Source of the DNA: Tritrichomonas musculus
Taxonomy: Eukaryota > Parabasalia > Tritrichomonadida > Tritrichomonadidae
Assembly: GCA_039105265.1 (NCBI GenBank)
Contig: JAPFFF010000006.1
Location: 5,332,001 to 5,396,000 of the forward strand
DNA length: 64,000 bases
Direction of reading: 5' to 3'
The translations under genes were made by a program, and so were the position numbers. The notes under the pieces were generated by a model. That model was not told the origin of the DNA. It saw nothing but the letters and a program-made list of their open reading frames with translations, and ran no database searches. Of the stretch, positions 10,251 through 20,646 are shown in pieces. How positions within the stretch are numbered: position 1 is the first letter of the stretch; every line of letters begins with the position of its first letter.

Positions 10251-11576
10251 TTAATTCTTGAGTAAACCGTAAAATTCGATATAATGGAACCACATATTTC
10301 CATTTCCCCAAAGCTCGCCTGTTTGACGAAGTCGAATATAACGTGAAAAACAATTAGGTTTTACATCAAAAGTGCCTACTAAATAGTTTCCATTCAATGT
10401 TGAACAATTTTTGCGATCATCAATCACTTCCCAATGCTCGCCATCATTTGACGTTTCAATGACCCAGTTCTTCAGATGATATTGATTCGGGCCATCTTTG
10501 TATGACCGAATTGAATACTTTGAAAGATAAACAGAATAATCTTTGAAATCAAAACAAACCCAGGCATCATTTGGACTCTTTGCTAAATATTGCGAATCGC
10601 CACTGAAATCCAGCAAATTTTTCGGTGGGAAACTTGAATTAAGGTAATTTGTTGTGACTTTAATTGTTCCATTGTCATGAATATTTCCACCGGTTTTCTT
10701 AGTGAGGAATTTGATAATTCCTTCGAATTCTTTGTTTGGATCGTGTTTAAATTGTGGCAAATATCGATGAGATTTAGTTTCTACAGCGCTTTGAATTTTG
10801 CAAAAAGATGCTCTTTCAATAATTTTGTTCCATATCAGACCATTTACATCATTCAAATCAAATTTCTCGTGAAAGTGGAGAAGTTCTTCATTACTCACAT
10901 TCAAAAAGTCGACATAATCGAATAAATTCGTCATAGATGAATTGGTTGAGTAAAGATCAAGAACGAACTGTAAAAGATAGTCTTCATCAGGAAGTTGAAG
11001 GTTACTATTGTTGATAACCGATTCAACAACAGTTGTACCTAATGTTTTAAGTTCTTCAAGATCAATCGCATAAAAGTGTTTGGCAATAAAATCGATTTCT
11101 GGCTGAATAATTTCATTATTTAAATAAATATCTTCTTCATTAGTTTTGCTTTTGTCGTTTGCGTCAGAAAATAATGAAAGATATTGTTTTTTGCTTCGTA
11201 TTTGCTCAAAAACATTGGAAATATTGCTTTTTTCTGCATTTTTGGGAAAAAGTTTTAAATAGGCATCTTTATTTTCAAGAATAATGAATATTTTACTATA
11301 AATTGCAGCCTCTTCTTTGTTAATTTGCTTTTCATCAGATAATAATAGCGAAAGAATTTCATTAAAATCAAAATTTGCGTCAACATTAATAACAAATGAA
11401 TCAATTGATCTATCAACATAATGAAATTTTCTAATTTTTGGAGATAATATATCTGCAAATAAACGATTTGTCTGATACTCCTTACCATTAACGATAAAAG
11501 TGAAGTCTTTTTGATATTTTTCAAAAGGAATGTCTTTTAAATCAAAATTAAGTTTGAATGGAGTCTTGTCTTGCAT
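10251..11576 (-). CDS. BTB/BACK-like protein with C-terminal F5/8 type C (discoidin) domain
   Basis: A 441-residue protein. The N-terminus (about 15-115, DFTFIVNGKEYQTNRLFADILSP) is a divergent BTB fold; about 165-255 is helical and BACK-like; 285-440 is a clear F5/8 type C domain (NWVIETSNDGEHWEVID, then FSRYIRLRQTG and HYIEFYGLL). The order resembles BTBD9-like adaptors. In other organisms BTB-BACK proteins present substrates to Cullin-3 ligases, which would suit a neighbourhood rich in ubiquitin genes, but that role is inference. The trichomonad families with this build are large. An initiator-like TCATTTTT lies 7-14 bases upstream of the ATG. Confidence 0.8.
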   Translation of the reverse strand: MQDKTPFKLNFDLKDIPFEKYQKDFTFIVNGKEYQTNRLFADILSPKIRKFHYVDRSIDSFVINVDANFDFNEILSLLLSDEKQINKEEAAIYSKIFIILENKDAYLKLFPKNAEKSNISNVFEQIRSKKQYLSLFSDANDKSKTNEEDIYLNNEIIQPEIDFIAKHFYAIDLEELKTLGTTVVESVINNSNLQLPDEDYLLQFVLDLYSTNSSMTNLFDYVDFLNVSNEELLHFHEKFDLNDVNGLIWNKIIERASFCKIQSAVETKSHRYLPQFKHDPNKEFEGIIKFLTKKTGGNIHDNGTIKVTTNYLNSSFPPKNLLDFSGDSQYLAKSPNDAWVCFDFKDYSVYLSKYSIRSYKDGPNQYHLKNWVIETSNDGEHWEVIDDRKNCSTLNGNYLVGTFDVKPNCFSRYIRLRQTGELWGNGNMWFHYIEFYGLLKN

Positions 11577-11582
11577 TTTATA

Positions 11583-11590
11583 AAAAATGA
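11583..11590 (-). promoter_or_regulatory. initiator-like motif TCATTTTT
   Basis: Reads TCATTTTT on the minus strand, giving a 5' leader of about 12 nt for the BTB/F5-8C gene. It matches the trichomonad Inr pattern. Confidence 0.4.
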
Positions 11591-11841
11591 TCGTTTATTT
11601 CTGTTTTTTACTAAAAACTAAAATATCTCAAAAAATATCATTATTCAACTTTTTTAATTTAAACATTTCTAATACACATGTGATATTAATAATTATTATT
11701 TTAGTTATAATAAGATATGATAAAAAAATGCAAATAATTTGTCATATTTGAACCATCATTTTTTCAAAATTGGCCAGTCAAAACAGCTTGAAAATTAAGC
11801 AGTATATTGTTCGAATATATATCTATATAATATCTGAAGAT

Positions 11842-11873
11842 TATAAGAAAAAACAGGGCTGTTTTTTCTTATA
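11842..11873. repeat. perfect 15-bp hairpin between divergent genes
   Basis: Arms 11842-11856 and 11859-11873 are exact complements around a 2-base loop (gg); core arm aagaaaaaacag. It lies in the divergent intergenic region about 265 bases from the BTB gene start and about 250 from the USP start. Function unknown. Confidence 0.6.
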
Positions 11874-12116
11874 TATATATTTATATAAAATGGGGCTTTT
11901 ATGTTGATGATGGAAAAAATGAAGAAGAAAAAGAAAATATATTTTTTATTGACATTGCATATTATTTTTTTAAAAAAAATTATTTCTGACCATTATCAAA
12001 CTTTTGGAAAATTTTGTTGAATTTTTCAATTAAAATTTTAATTAATTCTCTGAATGCAATTCAATTGAATTCCTGCCAGTTTTGCAAAAAAATTACTATT
12101 CATATTTATTATTCTT

Positions 12117-12124
12117 TCACTTCA
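12117..12124 (+). promoter_or_regulatory. initiator-like motif TCACTTCA
   Basis: A TCACTT core immediately upstream of the USP start codon; start at the A would give a leader of about 7 nt, typical of trichomonad genes. Confidence 0.45.
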
Positions 12125-12125
12125 T

Positions 12126-15100
12126 ATGATACCTGAAGAAGATTTCGAAACATGGAAGTTAATAATAACAACTGTTTCAGATGATATTTCAAGTTTTAGT
12201 GCGATGCTCCCTGATTTTTATCGAATGATGGAGTCAATTGAAAAGACAAATTCATTACCTGGAAATTTAGAAACATATACAGATGATTTTATAGAAAATA
12301 CATTCCCAACTGTTTTTAATGCTATTCTAGAAACTGCTTCTCAGATGAAAATAAGAGAAGATAACATAAATGATGTTGAAGTGGTTTCTGATTTTTTGAA
12401 TTCATCAATTAAGCTAAGTGTCTCTAAAATCAATGATAATTCAGCATTAAATAACATCTCAAATGATGATCAGATAAAAATAATATCAAGAAAGATAAAA
12501 CTTGCTCAAATAATTTTCAAATTTTTTGATAAAATCGATTTATCTCAGAAACCAAATGAAAACGAAAAAGTAATAAATCAAAGTTTCCTCTTTAATTTTT
12601 ATAATGATTTGAATGCAATTGATCAATATTTTATCACAATTGACAACATGCACAAAAGCATTAATAACAGTGACTCTGAAGAATTATTAGAAAAGAAAGC
12701 TCTATTCATTTCAATTCTATTCAAAACTTCATCAAAAGTTATTTATTCAGCTACTTTTGAGTCAAAAACATTTACAAACAAAGAGTCAAATAAGGCTGAA
12801 TGCCAAAAAGAAAAACTAATTTTTTATTACAATCAAATCAATACATTATTGAACAAAACTTTTCCTGCTTTTGAAAAAGTCTCAGAGGCAAACCTAAGAA
12901 AATTTGATTCATCTTTATTGGATTCTCTTTTCGAGACAATTACAAAATCAATTCAAATTGATTTTTCAATTTCAAAAGATGAAGATTTTCCTTTGATAAT
13001 GAATCTTCTTGATCCATCTTATTTGCATATATTATCAAATTATTTTAATTGTTCATATTTTGATAAAATTTTATATTCATTAAAAACATTATCTTTATTG
13101 TGCAAAAAAACAGAAGAGAATTACAATAATAACAAAGAGTATTTTGAATCTGATAAAAAGAGAAACAAATATAAATTAAAAGTTTTCTTTATTGATAAAG
13201 AAATTTTAATCAAATCCATTATTAATGACTTGTACCAGATTCAAAACCTTCATTATAATAAAGAATTTGGTGATCATTTTGGAAACATTTATTCTTTCAT
13301 TATTGAAAACAAAGATAATGTTATTACAATTGATTACCTTGAAAATTTATGGAAAAACATGCAATTTGTTTTCGCTGCTGATCAAAGCTCATTTTACAAA
13401 ATATTTGAAAAAATAACAAAAGTAATGAATGAAAAAGATAGTAATGAATTAGTTGATTTCATTTTACAACAGAATTCTGAATCAACTAATAAAAATTTTC
13501 TTGATTTACTATATTCAATTGCATTGAACCTTCAAAAGAACAAATTCGAAATTCCTTTCTCAAAATTGCGCGATTTATTTTGGGAAATTTCATTTGGAGA
13601 AAATGACAACGAAGAGAAAGAATTTGCTAGAAAGAAAATCAATTCATTATGCCATTTTTGTTCAAATGAAATGGTTGAAAAGTTAATTACTAGCAAATTT
13701 CATTTAATACAAGAAGTTTCTGAAGAAGAAAAAGAAAATAAATCATCGATTGTAAAGGAAAATGAATTCATTATAAAACTATGCCAGAATTCAATTAATA
13801 AAGATGAAGAAGAAATTAGACCTGATTTGTGCAACCAGATTGTTCAATTTTGTGTTTCACACTTGAAAGATAAAAATTGTATTGATTTATTAACCAAAGT
13901 TTGCACAACTCAAAAAATTACATTAGAAAAAGAAATGATTGAAAAACTTTCAAACACATCAAATAAATTCTTAACAAATATTTTGTTCTCATCAGGATTT
14001 GATGATGATTATATTGAAAATCTCTTTTTATCTTTGAATAACATTGATTCCGATCTTTATGATTTAATTGAGAAGTATGTTATAACTAAGAACAAACACT
14101 GGGAGTCAATTGAAAATGATTATTTAACATGCTTACCTTTTGAAAAGGAAGATTTACTATGGAAATTCTCCTTAAAGAAATCAAAAGCTCAAAAACAATT
14201 CATGAACAAATTGTGTGAAATTTATTCGAATAATGACGGCATATTACTTTCTGATGAACAAATGATAAAGAGCTTTTTAAACAGAATTGAAGATGAACTC
14301 GATCAAAATGAAAGTAAAGAAAATATTTTTCAATTGTTGAAAACATTCATTGGCATTGTTGATGAAACTAATCCATATTTGAATGATATAAAAAAGCACA
14401 AAACTTCATATGATGATTCAATTATTGTATCTTGTCAAGGAATTCAAAAAACCTTTAAATATTCCAAGAGAAATTCAACATTAGTTGCATACTTTCAAAT
14501 TGCCAAAGAATTAAATGTTCCATTAAATCAACTCACTTTGATTTTTGATGATAGTCCTGTTCCAATGTCCAAAACATTCTCTCAAATATCATATATTAGG
14601 TCTTTTCTTGATTTTATTCCAATTGTTGGCGATCAATCAAACATTAAGATTAAGCATTTGAGATATCTATCTCCCTCTTTTCAAATACTTCGCTCAAATT
14701 TGATGATCAAATTAATTTCATTTTTGAGTAATGATAATGATGAAAATGAAGAAAATTTATTAGTTTTAATGGATTTGTTGAATGACCTACCAACATCAAA
14801 CACTACTTATTCTATGATAAACAATTTTGATAAAATGGAAATAATACAGTTCACAAAGATTTTCCCAACTAACCATTCTTATTTATTTATGTACAACCTG
14901 GCAGCTCTGAAAAATACGAATGATAATATAACAAATGAATTTGTTAAAAAAAATGGAATTGAATATTTTATAGATTCGTTAACAAAAGTAAACAGTTTAA
15001 CGCTGATTTGTGATATAATGAATTATTTAAAATCAATTATGGATAAAGAAGAACTTGTTGAAAAACATTCAAACAGATTATTCGAAGCATTAATGAGAAT

Positions 15101-18100
15101 TTGCATGTGCGTATCAGATATTTACCAAGAAAAAATCTTTCAGTTTTTGAAAAAATTAAAACCAACAAGTGTTCCCCAATTTGATACCGAATTTAAGCCA
15201 AAATTTGCTGAATTAGAAAAGAAAGATGAAAAAGAGAAAGAAGAAGATGAACATGATGAATTTATGCCAATGAGGAGAAGATTATATGATAGATTTGGTT
15301 CGAGATATTCATTATATGATGATCCATTTTTATATGATGACTTTTTAATGAGGCATGAATATCTAATGAGTCCAAGACTTCCAACTCGTAGAATAGACCA
15401 TTTAAATCAACAGAAAAAAGATGAAAAAGTTCAAATTGATAATGAAATGCCTTTATCACATGTAATTTCAAATGTAATAACAATGACATTGATTAAAAGA
15501 AATGTTTACATTAATCCTACCAAAAAGTATAAATCTGAAGAAATACCCAAATTTCTAAAGATGGAGGCTATTAGTGCTTTTGAAAAATTGCCAATTCCTT
15601 CTGAATACTTTGAAGTATGTTTCTTATATTTAACACCATCCAACTATAAAGATTTTTTGAAAGCTTACTCCCCACACGTACTGCCTCTAACTGAAGGTGT
15701 GATTAAATTCATTATCGACAATTTGGATACACAATCAAGTTATCTTCCCTTTGTTATGGAAATACTTAAACTGACGATTAAAGATATAATAGATGAACAG
15801 AAAAGAAATATAATATTTACATTTATATTAGATAAAGTTTTTGTTCTTAATAGAGATGTTTCAATTGATGATGATTCATTCAACAACGCAATGATCATTG
15901 CTTCTTGTGCATCAACTAATATTATTAGTGAGAAAATAAATAATTTGAAAATCCCAGATTTTGATAAATATAATATCAATGGAGCTGATTATAAACAAGA
16001 TAAATCAAAAAAAGGTTTGAAAAACTTAGGATGTACTTGTTATTTGAATTCAATTTTACAGCAATTTTATCATCTTCCAATGTTTAGAAAAATTTTAATT
16101 GAATATAATGGCAATGAACAATTATTTAAAGAAATTGGAAGTCTGTTTCTACAAATGAGGGATGGATCATTAAAATATGTTTCTCCTAAAAATGTTACTG
16201 ATAATTGGACTTGTTGGGATGGAACAAAATTAAATCCAAGAGTTCAAGAAGATGCATCTGAATTTATTATAATGCTGATAGATAAAATTTCTTCAATTAT
16301 TCCAAATTCAATGTTTAATGGAAAACTTTCATGTAAAATTGAAGGAATTAATAATGATGATGGAAAATATGTTAAAAAAACTGAAGAACCATTTTCTGTT
16401 TTGATTTTACCAATAAATCAATCAAAAACATTAGAAGAATGCTTGAATGCATTTAATTCACCATCATTCTATACAAATGAAAATCAATATTATGCTGATT
16501 CATTGAAGAAAAATATTGATGCCAAGCAATCAGACTTCATTGAAGAACTTCCTGATCACCTCATATTACAATTGAAACGTTTTGAATATGATTACACAAA
16601 CGGACAAAGGAGGAAAATAAATTCAAAAGTTTCAATATCTCAGTCTATTGATGTTGAGTCAATTTGCAAATTGAAAGAAGACAATGGAAATATTTCAACA
16701 AAATACAATTTGGCTGGTGTTATTCAACATATGGGATCTACTTATGGAGGCCATTACTTTTCATATGTAATGGACAGAGATACAAAAATGTGGTACAAAT
16801 GTAACGATACAGAAGTGACTTCTGTAACCATTGATGATGTCATTGCTAATGCAAATGGCGGTGATTGTAATGCATACATTTTATTTTATGATCGATGCGA
16901 TATTGATGAAGTTGATGATTCTTTAATGAATCAAAACTTCTCTCAACATTTGATAGCTGAAAAAATTATGAGTTCAAATTATAATCTTTACATGACTAAA
17001 GGATTCTTTGAATTCTTGAATCAAATATCTAAAAGAAAAGAATTGCAACAAATGGCAACTCAATTAATAATAAAAACACTTCCTCATGCAAGTGTTGAGA
17101 TATCAAATAATTTCTTTGATTTACTGAAAGAAAGATTTGAAAATGATGAAACATTTTCTTTGAATATGCAAAAAGAAATAACTGACTTTAAATTCTTAAT
17201 TTTGAATGATTCAAATTTGATAAATAATCTATTTATTGACAAAATAATAAATCCAATGCTTTCTCATTCTGTATCAAAACATTTAATTCAACTTGCCATT
17301 GAAACAATTGATTTTGCTTTTGAAAGAATTTCAGATTCCTCCTTTTTCTTTAAAGCTTTATACTCAATTGTTGACACAACAATAAAACAAAAGAGAGAAT
17401 TAGAAAAAGAATTTGAGAATAATAAAAATGAAATTAATGAATTGAATGAAGAACTTAACATTATTTCAGATCGAACAACATATATAATGAAAACAGGAAT
17501 CAAAGAATACATTGCAAATCATAAAGATTTATCTCCAAGTTACATAACTCAATCAATTGACCTAAGTGTAATTGCACGCTTATATAATATCTATGAAAAT
17601 ATTCCAAGTGATTATATTGAATTATTAAAAGACCCTGAATTTTTGAGCTCATTGTATAACAGCAAAAACTCTGATGTTTCATATTTTATAAAAAATTATA
17701 CGAGAGCAAGAAAAATGCAATTGTTTGACGTCGATATGATGCTAAAAGCATTTTTTGAAAAAGAGTCAATTCATTTGAAAATGGAGTCATTATTTCATTC
17801 TATTTTGCTATTTTTTAAGGAAAAAGCTTTTCCAATGACTTGGTCACTCAAGTTTAAATACAATAATAATTATAGAACTTCAAAAGATGTTGCATTATGT
17901 TATACTCTTTTATGTAGAAATGGTGTTGAAAAAGAATTTTTGATATCTCATTTCAATGATTGGGTACCCAATTTAATTCTGAATGATAGTTATGAAGCAA
18001 GAAAGATGGCATTGTCCCCATTTAGATATTTAATTCCTCACCAATTTTTCAAGAAAGCTTTTGGAGATATTCCTAATTATAATGATTCATATGTTTATAC

Positions 18101-19727
18101 ATCAGAATACTTTAATTCTGTTGAATTAATTCCTAAAACAACTCTTGAAATGAAGAAAAATGTTTTTGGATTAATACAATGCTTGATAAAGAAAATAACT
18201 CAATTAAAAGAAGTGATATTAAACGATGATTATTCATCAAGAATTTCATTCCCAATTGAAAAATACAAAGGTCTTCAATTATTAAAGCTTTTGAATGTAT
18301 GCATTAAAATCTTCAATGATTTTGAAGAAAATGACAACAATAATAATTACCCTATTGATTATTCCGAAATCATAGAATTAGGCGAATTTTTATTAACAAC
18401 TGGATTTTCTCACCCTTTTGATCCACATATCGTTTATATCCTCAAAATACTGAGAGAAAAGTGTCCAGACAAACTTCTTATTGATTCAATTCCTAGTGAA
18501 GATATTTTAATGTCTCCTGAGAAAATTGAAAAAATATCATCAACTCAATTAATTTCTTATTGTAAAATTATTGGAAAGATTGTTGCAAAGAGATTTACAG
18601 ATAAAATTAGTCTCTCCAATGAATTTTATGAAAAAATATTCAAGATGATTCTTTTCAATTTGAGAAGATTGAATCCAATCATTAAAACAGGGAAATTCTT
18701 TGATCCATATAATAGGCTAATTAAAGTCATATGTATAGATGAAAATTCATCAAAAATCATTCTTAATTACATTGATAATAATATTGAGAGCTGTCTTATT
18801 GATGGATTTCATTCATCCACATCAGTGCTTGTCGAACTTAAAGAAAAGCGTCCAATCTCTAAATATATTCATTCATACAATTTCAATCAAATATTTGACC
18901 AAACATCTATTATTTTACGATTTGTTTATCATGATGCCATACTTGCAAGTGGAAATGGAAATATGACTTGCTACGATACATTATTTGATGACACATCAGT
19001 TGTTTTCCAAAGCCTTTGCACAAAAGTTAACACTGATGAAAAAGAATATCAAACATGCAGACACATCATTTGGGATTATTTAATAAACAACACCAAGAAG
19101 AGAATTAATGAATGCTCGAGTGAAAATCAATTGGACTTAATGAAAGAATTGTTTAGACAATTCAAAGATAATTACAATTTATATTATTTCAATTTTTACC
19201 TTGATCCAGATGAGCAGCAGGCTGAAATCAAATACATAACCAAATTTGTGCTTCAATTTATAAATGAAAATGATGATTTCAATAATGAAGTAATTGATAT
19301 TTTAATCTTCTTGAGTAAAAATTCATTCTATGCAATGAATGAATCTTTCGATGTTTTGAAAACAAAAGTACCAGAAAAATTAAAAGATAATGAATTCATT
19401 TCTGATGTTTTTTCAAATGACTTCTACAATAAAAAATGGGAATTAATTGAAGAATTCAGCGATTTTGCCCTAAATGAGAAAACAAATGAAGAAATATCTT
19501 CAATCTTTGAAAAAAGCAAAATTGTGGATCGCTTAAATGACAAAATGAATGCTTTCGTTTTTGAATCTGAAAGTGATGCTTCTCATATTGAAAACACTCA
19601 ACAGATTGAGTTTATTGTCCTGCCTTATAAATTATTAAATAAATATGATGTTCATTTTACAAAAGATAAAAATAGTATAATAACAATCATTGATAAAAAC
19701 AGCAATTTGGCCAATAAATCTAAATAA
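12126..19727 (+). CDS. Giant ubiquitin carboxyl-terminal hydrolase (USP, peptidase C19; USP9X/USP34-like layout)
   Basis: A 2533-residue deubiquitinase that should cleave ubiquitin from substrates. The catalytic domain spans about 1295-1605. The Cys box GLKNLGCTCYLNSILQQ puts the nucleophile at Cys1305, and the His box GGHYFSYV at His1543 is followed by WYKCND. QEDASEF and LILQLKRFEY are further family marks. A ubiquitin-like segment lies at about 775-840 (FKYSKRNSTLVAYFQ). The long flanks are helical and probably armadillo/HEAT-like, as in USP9X and USP34. An acidic, Arg-rich insert (about 1025-1105) precedes the core. All the catalytic signatures are intact. The stop codon is only 9 bases before a MITE, so that element may supply the 3' end of the transcript. 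Confidence 0.92.
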   Translation: MIPEEDFETWKLIITTVSDDISSFSAMLPDFYRMMESIEKTNSLPGNLETYTDDFIENTFPTVFNAILETASQMKIREDNINDVEVVSDFLNSSIKLSVSKINDNSALNNISNDDQIKIISRKIKLAQIIFKFFDKIDLSQKPNENEKVINQSFLFNFYNDLNAIDQYFITIDNMHKSINNSDSEELLEKKALFISILFKTSSKVIYSATFESKTFTNKESNKAECQKEKLIFYYNQINTLLNKTFPAFEKVSEANLRKFDSSLLDSLFETITKSIQIDFSISKDEDFPLIMNLLDPSYLHILSNYFNCSYFDKILYSLKTLSLLCKKTEENYNNNKEYFESDKKRNKYKLKVFFIDKEILIKSIINDLYQIQNLHYNKEFGDHFGNIYSFIIENKDNVITIDYLENLWKNMQFVFAADQSSFYKIFEKITKVMNEKDSNELVDFILQQNSESTNKNFLDLLYSIALNLQKNKFEIPFSKLRDLFWEISFGENDNEEKEFARKKINSLCHFCSNEMVEKLITSKFHLIQEVSEEEKENKSSIVKENEFIIKLCQNSINKDEEEIRPDLCNQIVQFCVSHLKDKNCIDLLTKVCTTQKITLEKEMIEKLSNTSNKFLTNILFSSGFDDDYIENLFLSLNNIDSDLYDLIEKYVITKNKHWESIENDYLTCLPFEKEDLLWKFSLKKSKAQKQFMNKLCEIYSNNDGILLSDEQMIKSFLNRIEDELDQNESKENIFQLLKTFIGIVDETNPYLNDIKKHKTSYDDSIIVSCQGIQKTFKYSKRNSTLVAYFQIAKELNVPLNQLTLIFDDSPVPMSKTFSQISYIRSFLDFIPIVGDQSNIKIKHLRYLSPSFQILRSNLMIKLISFLSNDNDENEENLLVLMDLLNDLPTSNTTYSMINNFDKMEIIQFTKIFPTNHSYLFMYNLAALKNTNDNITNEFVKKNGIEYFIDSLTKVNSLTLICDIMNYLKSIMDKEELVEKHSNRLFEALMRICMCVSDIYQEKIFQFLKKLKPTSVPQFDTEFKPKFAELEKKDEKEKEEDEHDEFMPMRRRLYDRFGSRYSLYDDPFLYDDFLMRHEYLMSPRLPTRRIDHLNQQKKDEKVQIDNEMPLSHVISNVITMTLIKRNVYINPTKKYKSEEIPKFLKMEAISAFEKLPIPSEYFEVCFLYLTPSNYKDFLKAYSPHVLPLTEGVIKFIIDNLDTQSSYLPFVMEILKLTIKDIIDEQKRNIIFTFILDKVFVLNRDVSIDDDSFNNAMIIASCASTNIISEKINNLKIPDFDKYNINGADYKQDKSKKGLKNLGCTCYLNSILQQFYHLPMFRKILIEYNGNEQLFKEIGSLFLQMRDGSLKYVSPKNVTDNWTCWDGTKLNPRVQEDASEFIIMLIDKISSIIPNSMFNGKLSCKIEGINNDDGKYVKKTEEPFSVLILPINQSKTLEECLNAFNSPSFYTNENQYYADSLKKNIDAKQSDFIEELPDHLILQLKRFEYDYTNGQRRKINSKVSISQSIDVESICKLKEDNGNISTKYNLAGVIQHMGSTYGGHYFSYVMDRDTKMWYKCNDTEVTSVTIDDVIANANGGDCNAYILFYDRCDIDEVDDSLMNQNFSQHLIAEKIMSSNYNLYMTKGFFEFLNQISKRKELQQMATQLIIKTLPHASVEISNNFFDLLKERFENDETFSLNMQKEITDFKFLILNDSNLINNLFIDKIINPMLSHSVSKHLIQLAIETIDFAFERISDSSFFFKALYSIVDTTIKQKRELEKEFENNKNEINELNEELNIISDRTTYIMKTGIKEYIANHKDLSPSYITQSIDLSVIARLYNIYENIPSDYIELLKDPEFLSSLYNSKNSDVSYFIKNYTRARKMQLFDVDMMLKAFFEKESIHLKMESLFHSILLFFKEKAFPMTWSLKFKYNNNYRTSKDVALCYTLLCRNGVEKEFLISHFNDWVPNLILNDSYEARKMALSPFRYLIPHQFFKKAFGDIPNYNDSYVYTSEYFNSVELIPKTTLEMKKNVFGLIQCLIKKITQLKEVILNDDYSSRISFPIEKYKGLQLLKLLNVCIKIFNDFEENDNNNNYPIDYSEIIELGEFLLTTGFSHPFDPHIVYILKILREKCPDKLLIDSIPSEDILMSPEKIEKISSTQLISYCKIIGKIVAKRFTDKISLSNEFYEKIFKMILFNLRRLNPIIKTGKFFDPYNRLIKVICIDENSSKIILNYIDNNIESCLIDGFHSSTSVLVELKEKRPISKYIHSYNFNQIFDQTSIILRFVYHDAILASGNGNMTCYDTLFDDTSVVFQSLCTKVNTDEKEYQTCRHIIWDYLINNTKKRINECSSENQLDLMKELFRQFKDNYNLYYFNFYLDPDEQQAEIKYITKFVLQFINENDDFNNEVIDILIFLSKNSFYAMNESFDVLKTKVPEKLKDNEFISDVFSNDFYNKKWELIEEFSDFALNEKTNEEISSIFEKSKIVDRLNDKMNAFVFESESDASHIENTQQIEFIVLPYKLLNKYDVHFTKDKNSIITIIDKNSNLANKSK

Positions 19728-19736
19728 TATCAATTA

Positions 19737-20529
19737 CAGCCGTTTAGGAAATAGAATTTTTTTTTTAGGAAATAAATTTTTTTTTTTAGGAAATAGCAAC
19801 GATCATTTTACATTCAATTTTCAATATAACAAAATACAATTTTTTTAGATGACAAAGGAGTATGAACCTTATTTTATTATTAAAAATAGTTATATATCTG
19901 ATAATAAATATAACTATGATGATTAATTTAATAAATAATATTCTAAGATACATAAAATATTAGATTTTCATAAAATTTTATTTTTCTAATTAAAAAGCTG
20001 ATGTATACTTAATTAAACACCATAAAATATTCATTTTTTTAAGTTTTGCTAATATTTATTGAAAAAATAATAATTAGTGAAAATTAAAAGAAAAAATGGA
20101 ACAACAAGGCAAATAAGCATAATAATAATTTATAAAATGTTCAAATATGAAAGTATAATATATCTGTTTTTTAAAACAGGTAATATTAGTATTAAAATTA
20201 AAAAAAAATCTAGAAATGTTCTCATTCACTTGGAAAAATTATCAGATATAATGATAAAAAAAGTTTTATAGTCACATCAGCATGAAAATATGATCAAACA
20301 TCAAAGATGAAATATTGTTGAAATATTTGAAATTTGATGTAAAGGCTTAATTCTTCTTTCACAATCTGAAATATCGATATACATTCATTTGAAACAAGAT
20401 TTTTTTGAAATTATTCTTCTTATGCATAGAAATATCATGTCTGAACTTTTAAAAAAATTACAGAATTGAATACAATATGATCGTTGCTAATTATTTTCTT
20501 AAAAAAAAATTTTATTTCCTAAACGGCTG
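19737..20529. mobile_element. TA-flanked MITE (Tc1/mariner-like ends)
   Basis: The terminal inverted repeat cagccgtttaggaaata starts at 19737 and its complement ends at 20529. Both ends abut TA dinucleotides (19735-19736 and 20530-20531), the mariner/Tc1 target duplication. A second matched inverted block, agcaacgatcat, lies inside each end, separated by variable T or A runs. The 793-bp body has no transposase; a 64-codon frame at 20077-20271 has no recognisable domain. It is probably a non-autonomous element, since trichomonads are known to carry mariner transposons. Confidence 0.7.
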
Positions 20530-20646
20530 TATTGTATTAACTTTCTGTTTTCACATTTTTATAAAATGGAAAAAGTTCTTCAAATAAATAAACAAATAAG
20601 AAAATAATCCAAAAAAGTATCATTTATATTTTTTTTTTTTCATATA

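Noticed and set aside
20077-20271. 64-codon frame inside the TA-flanked MITE as a transposase
   Set aside because: Too short, Lys/Ile-rich, with no DDE/D motif.
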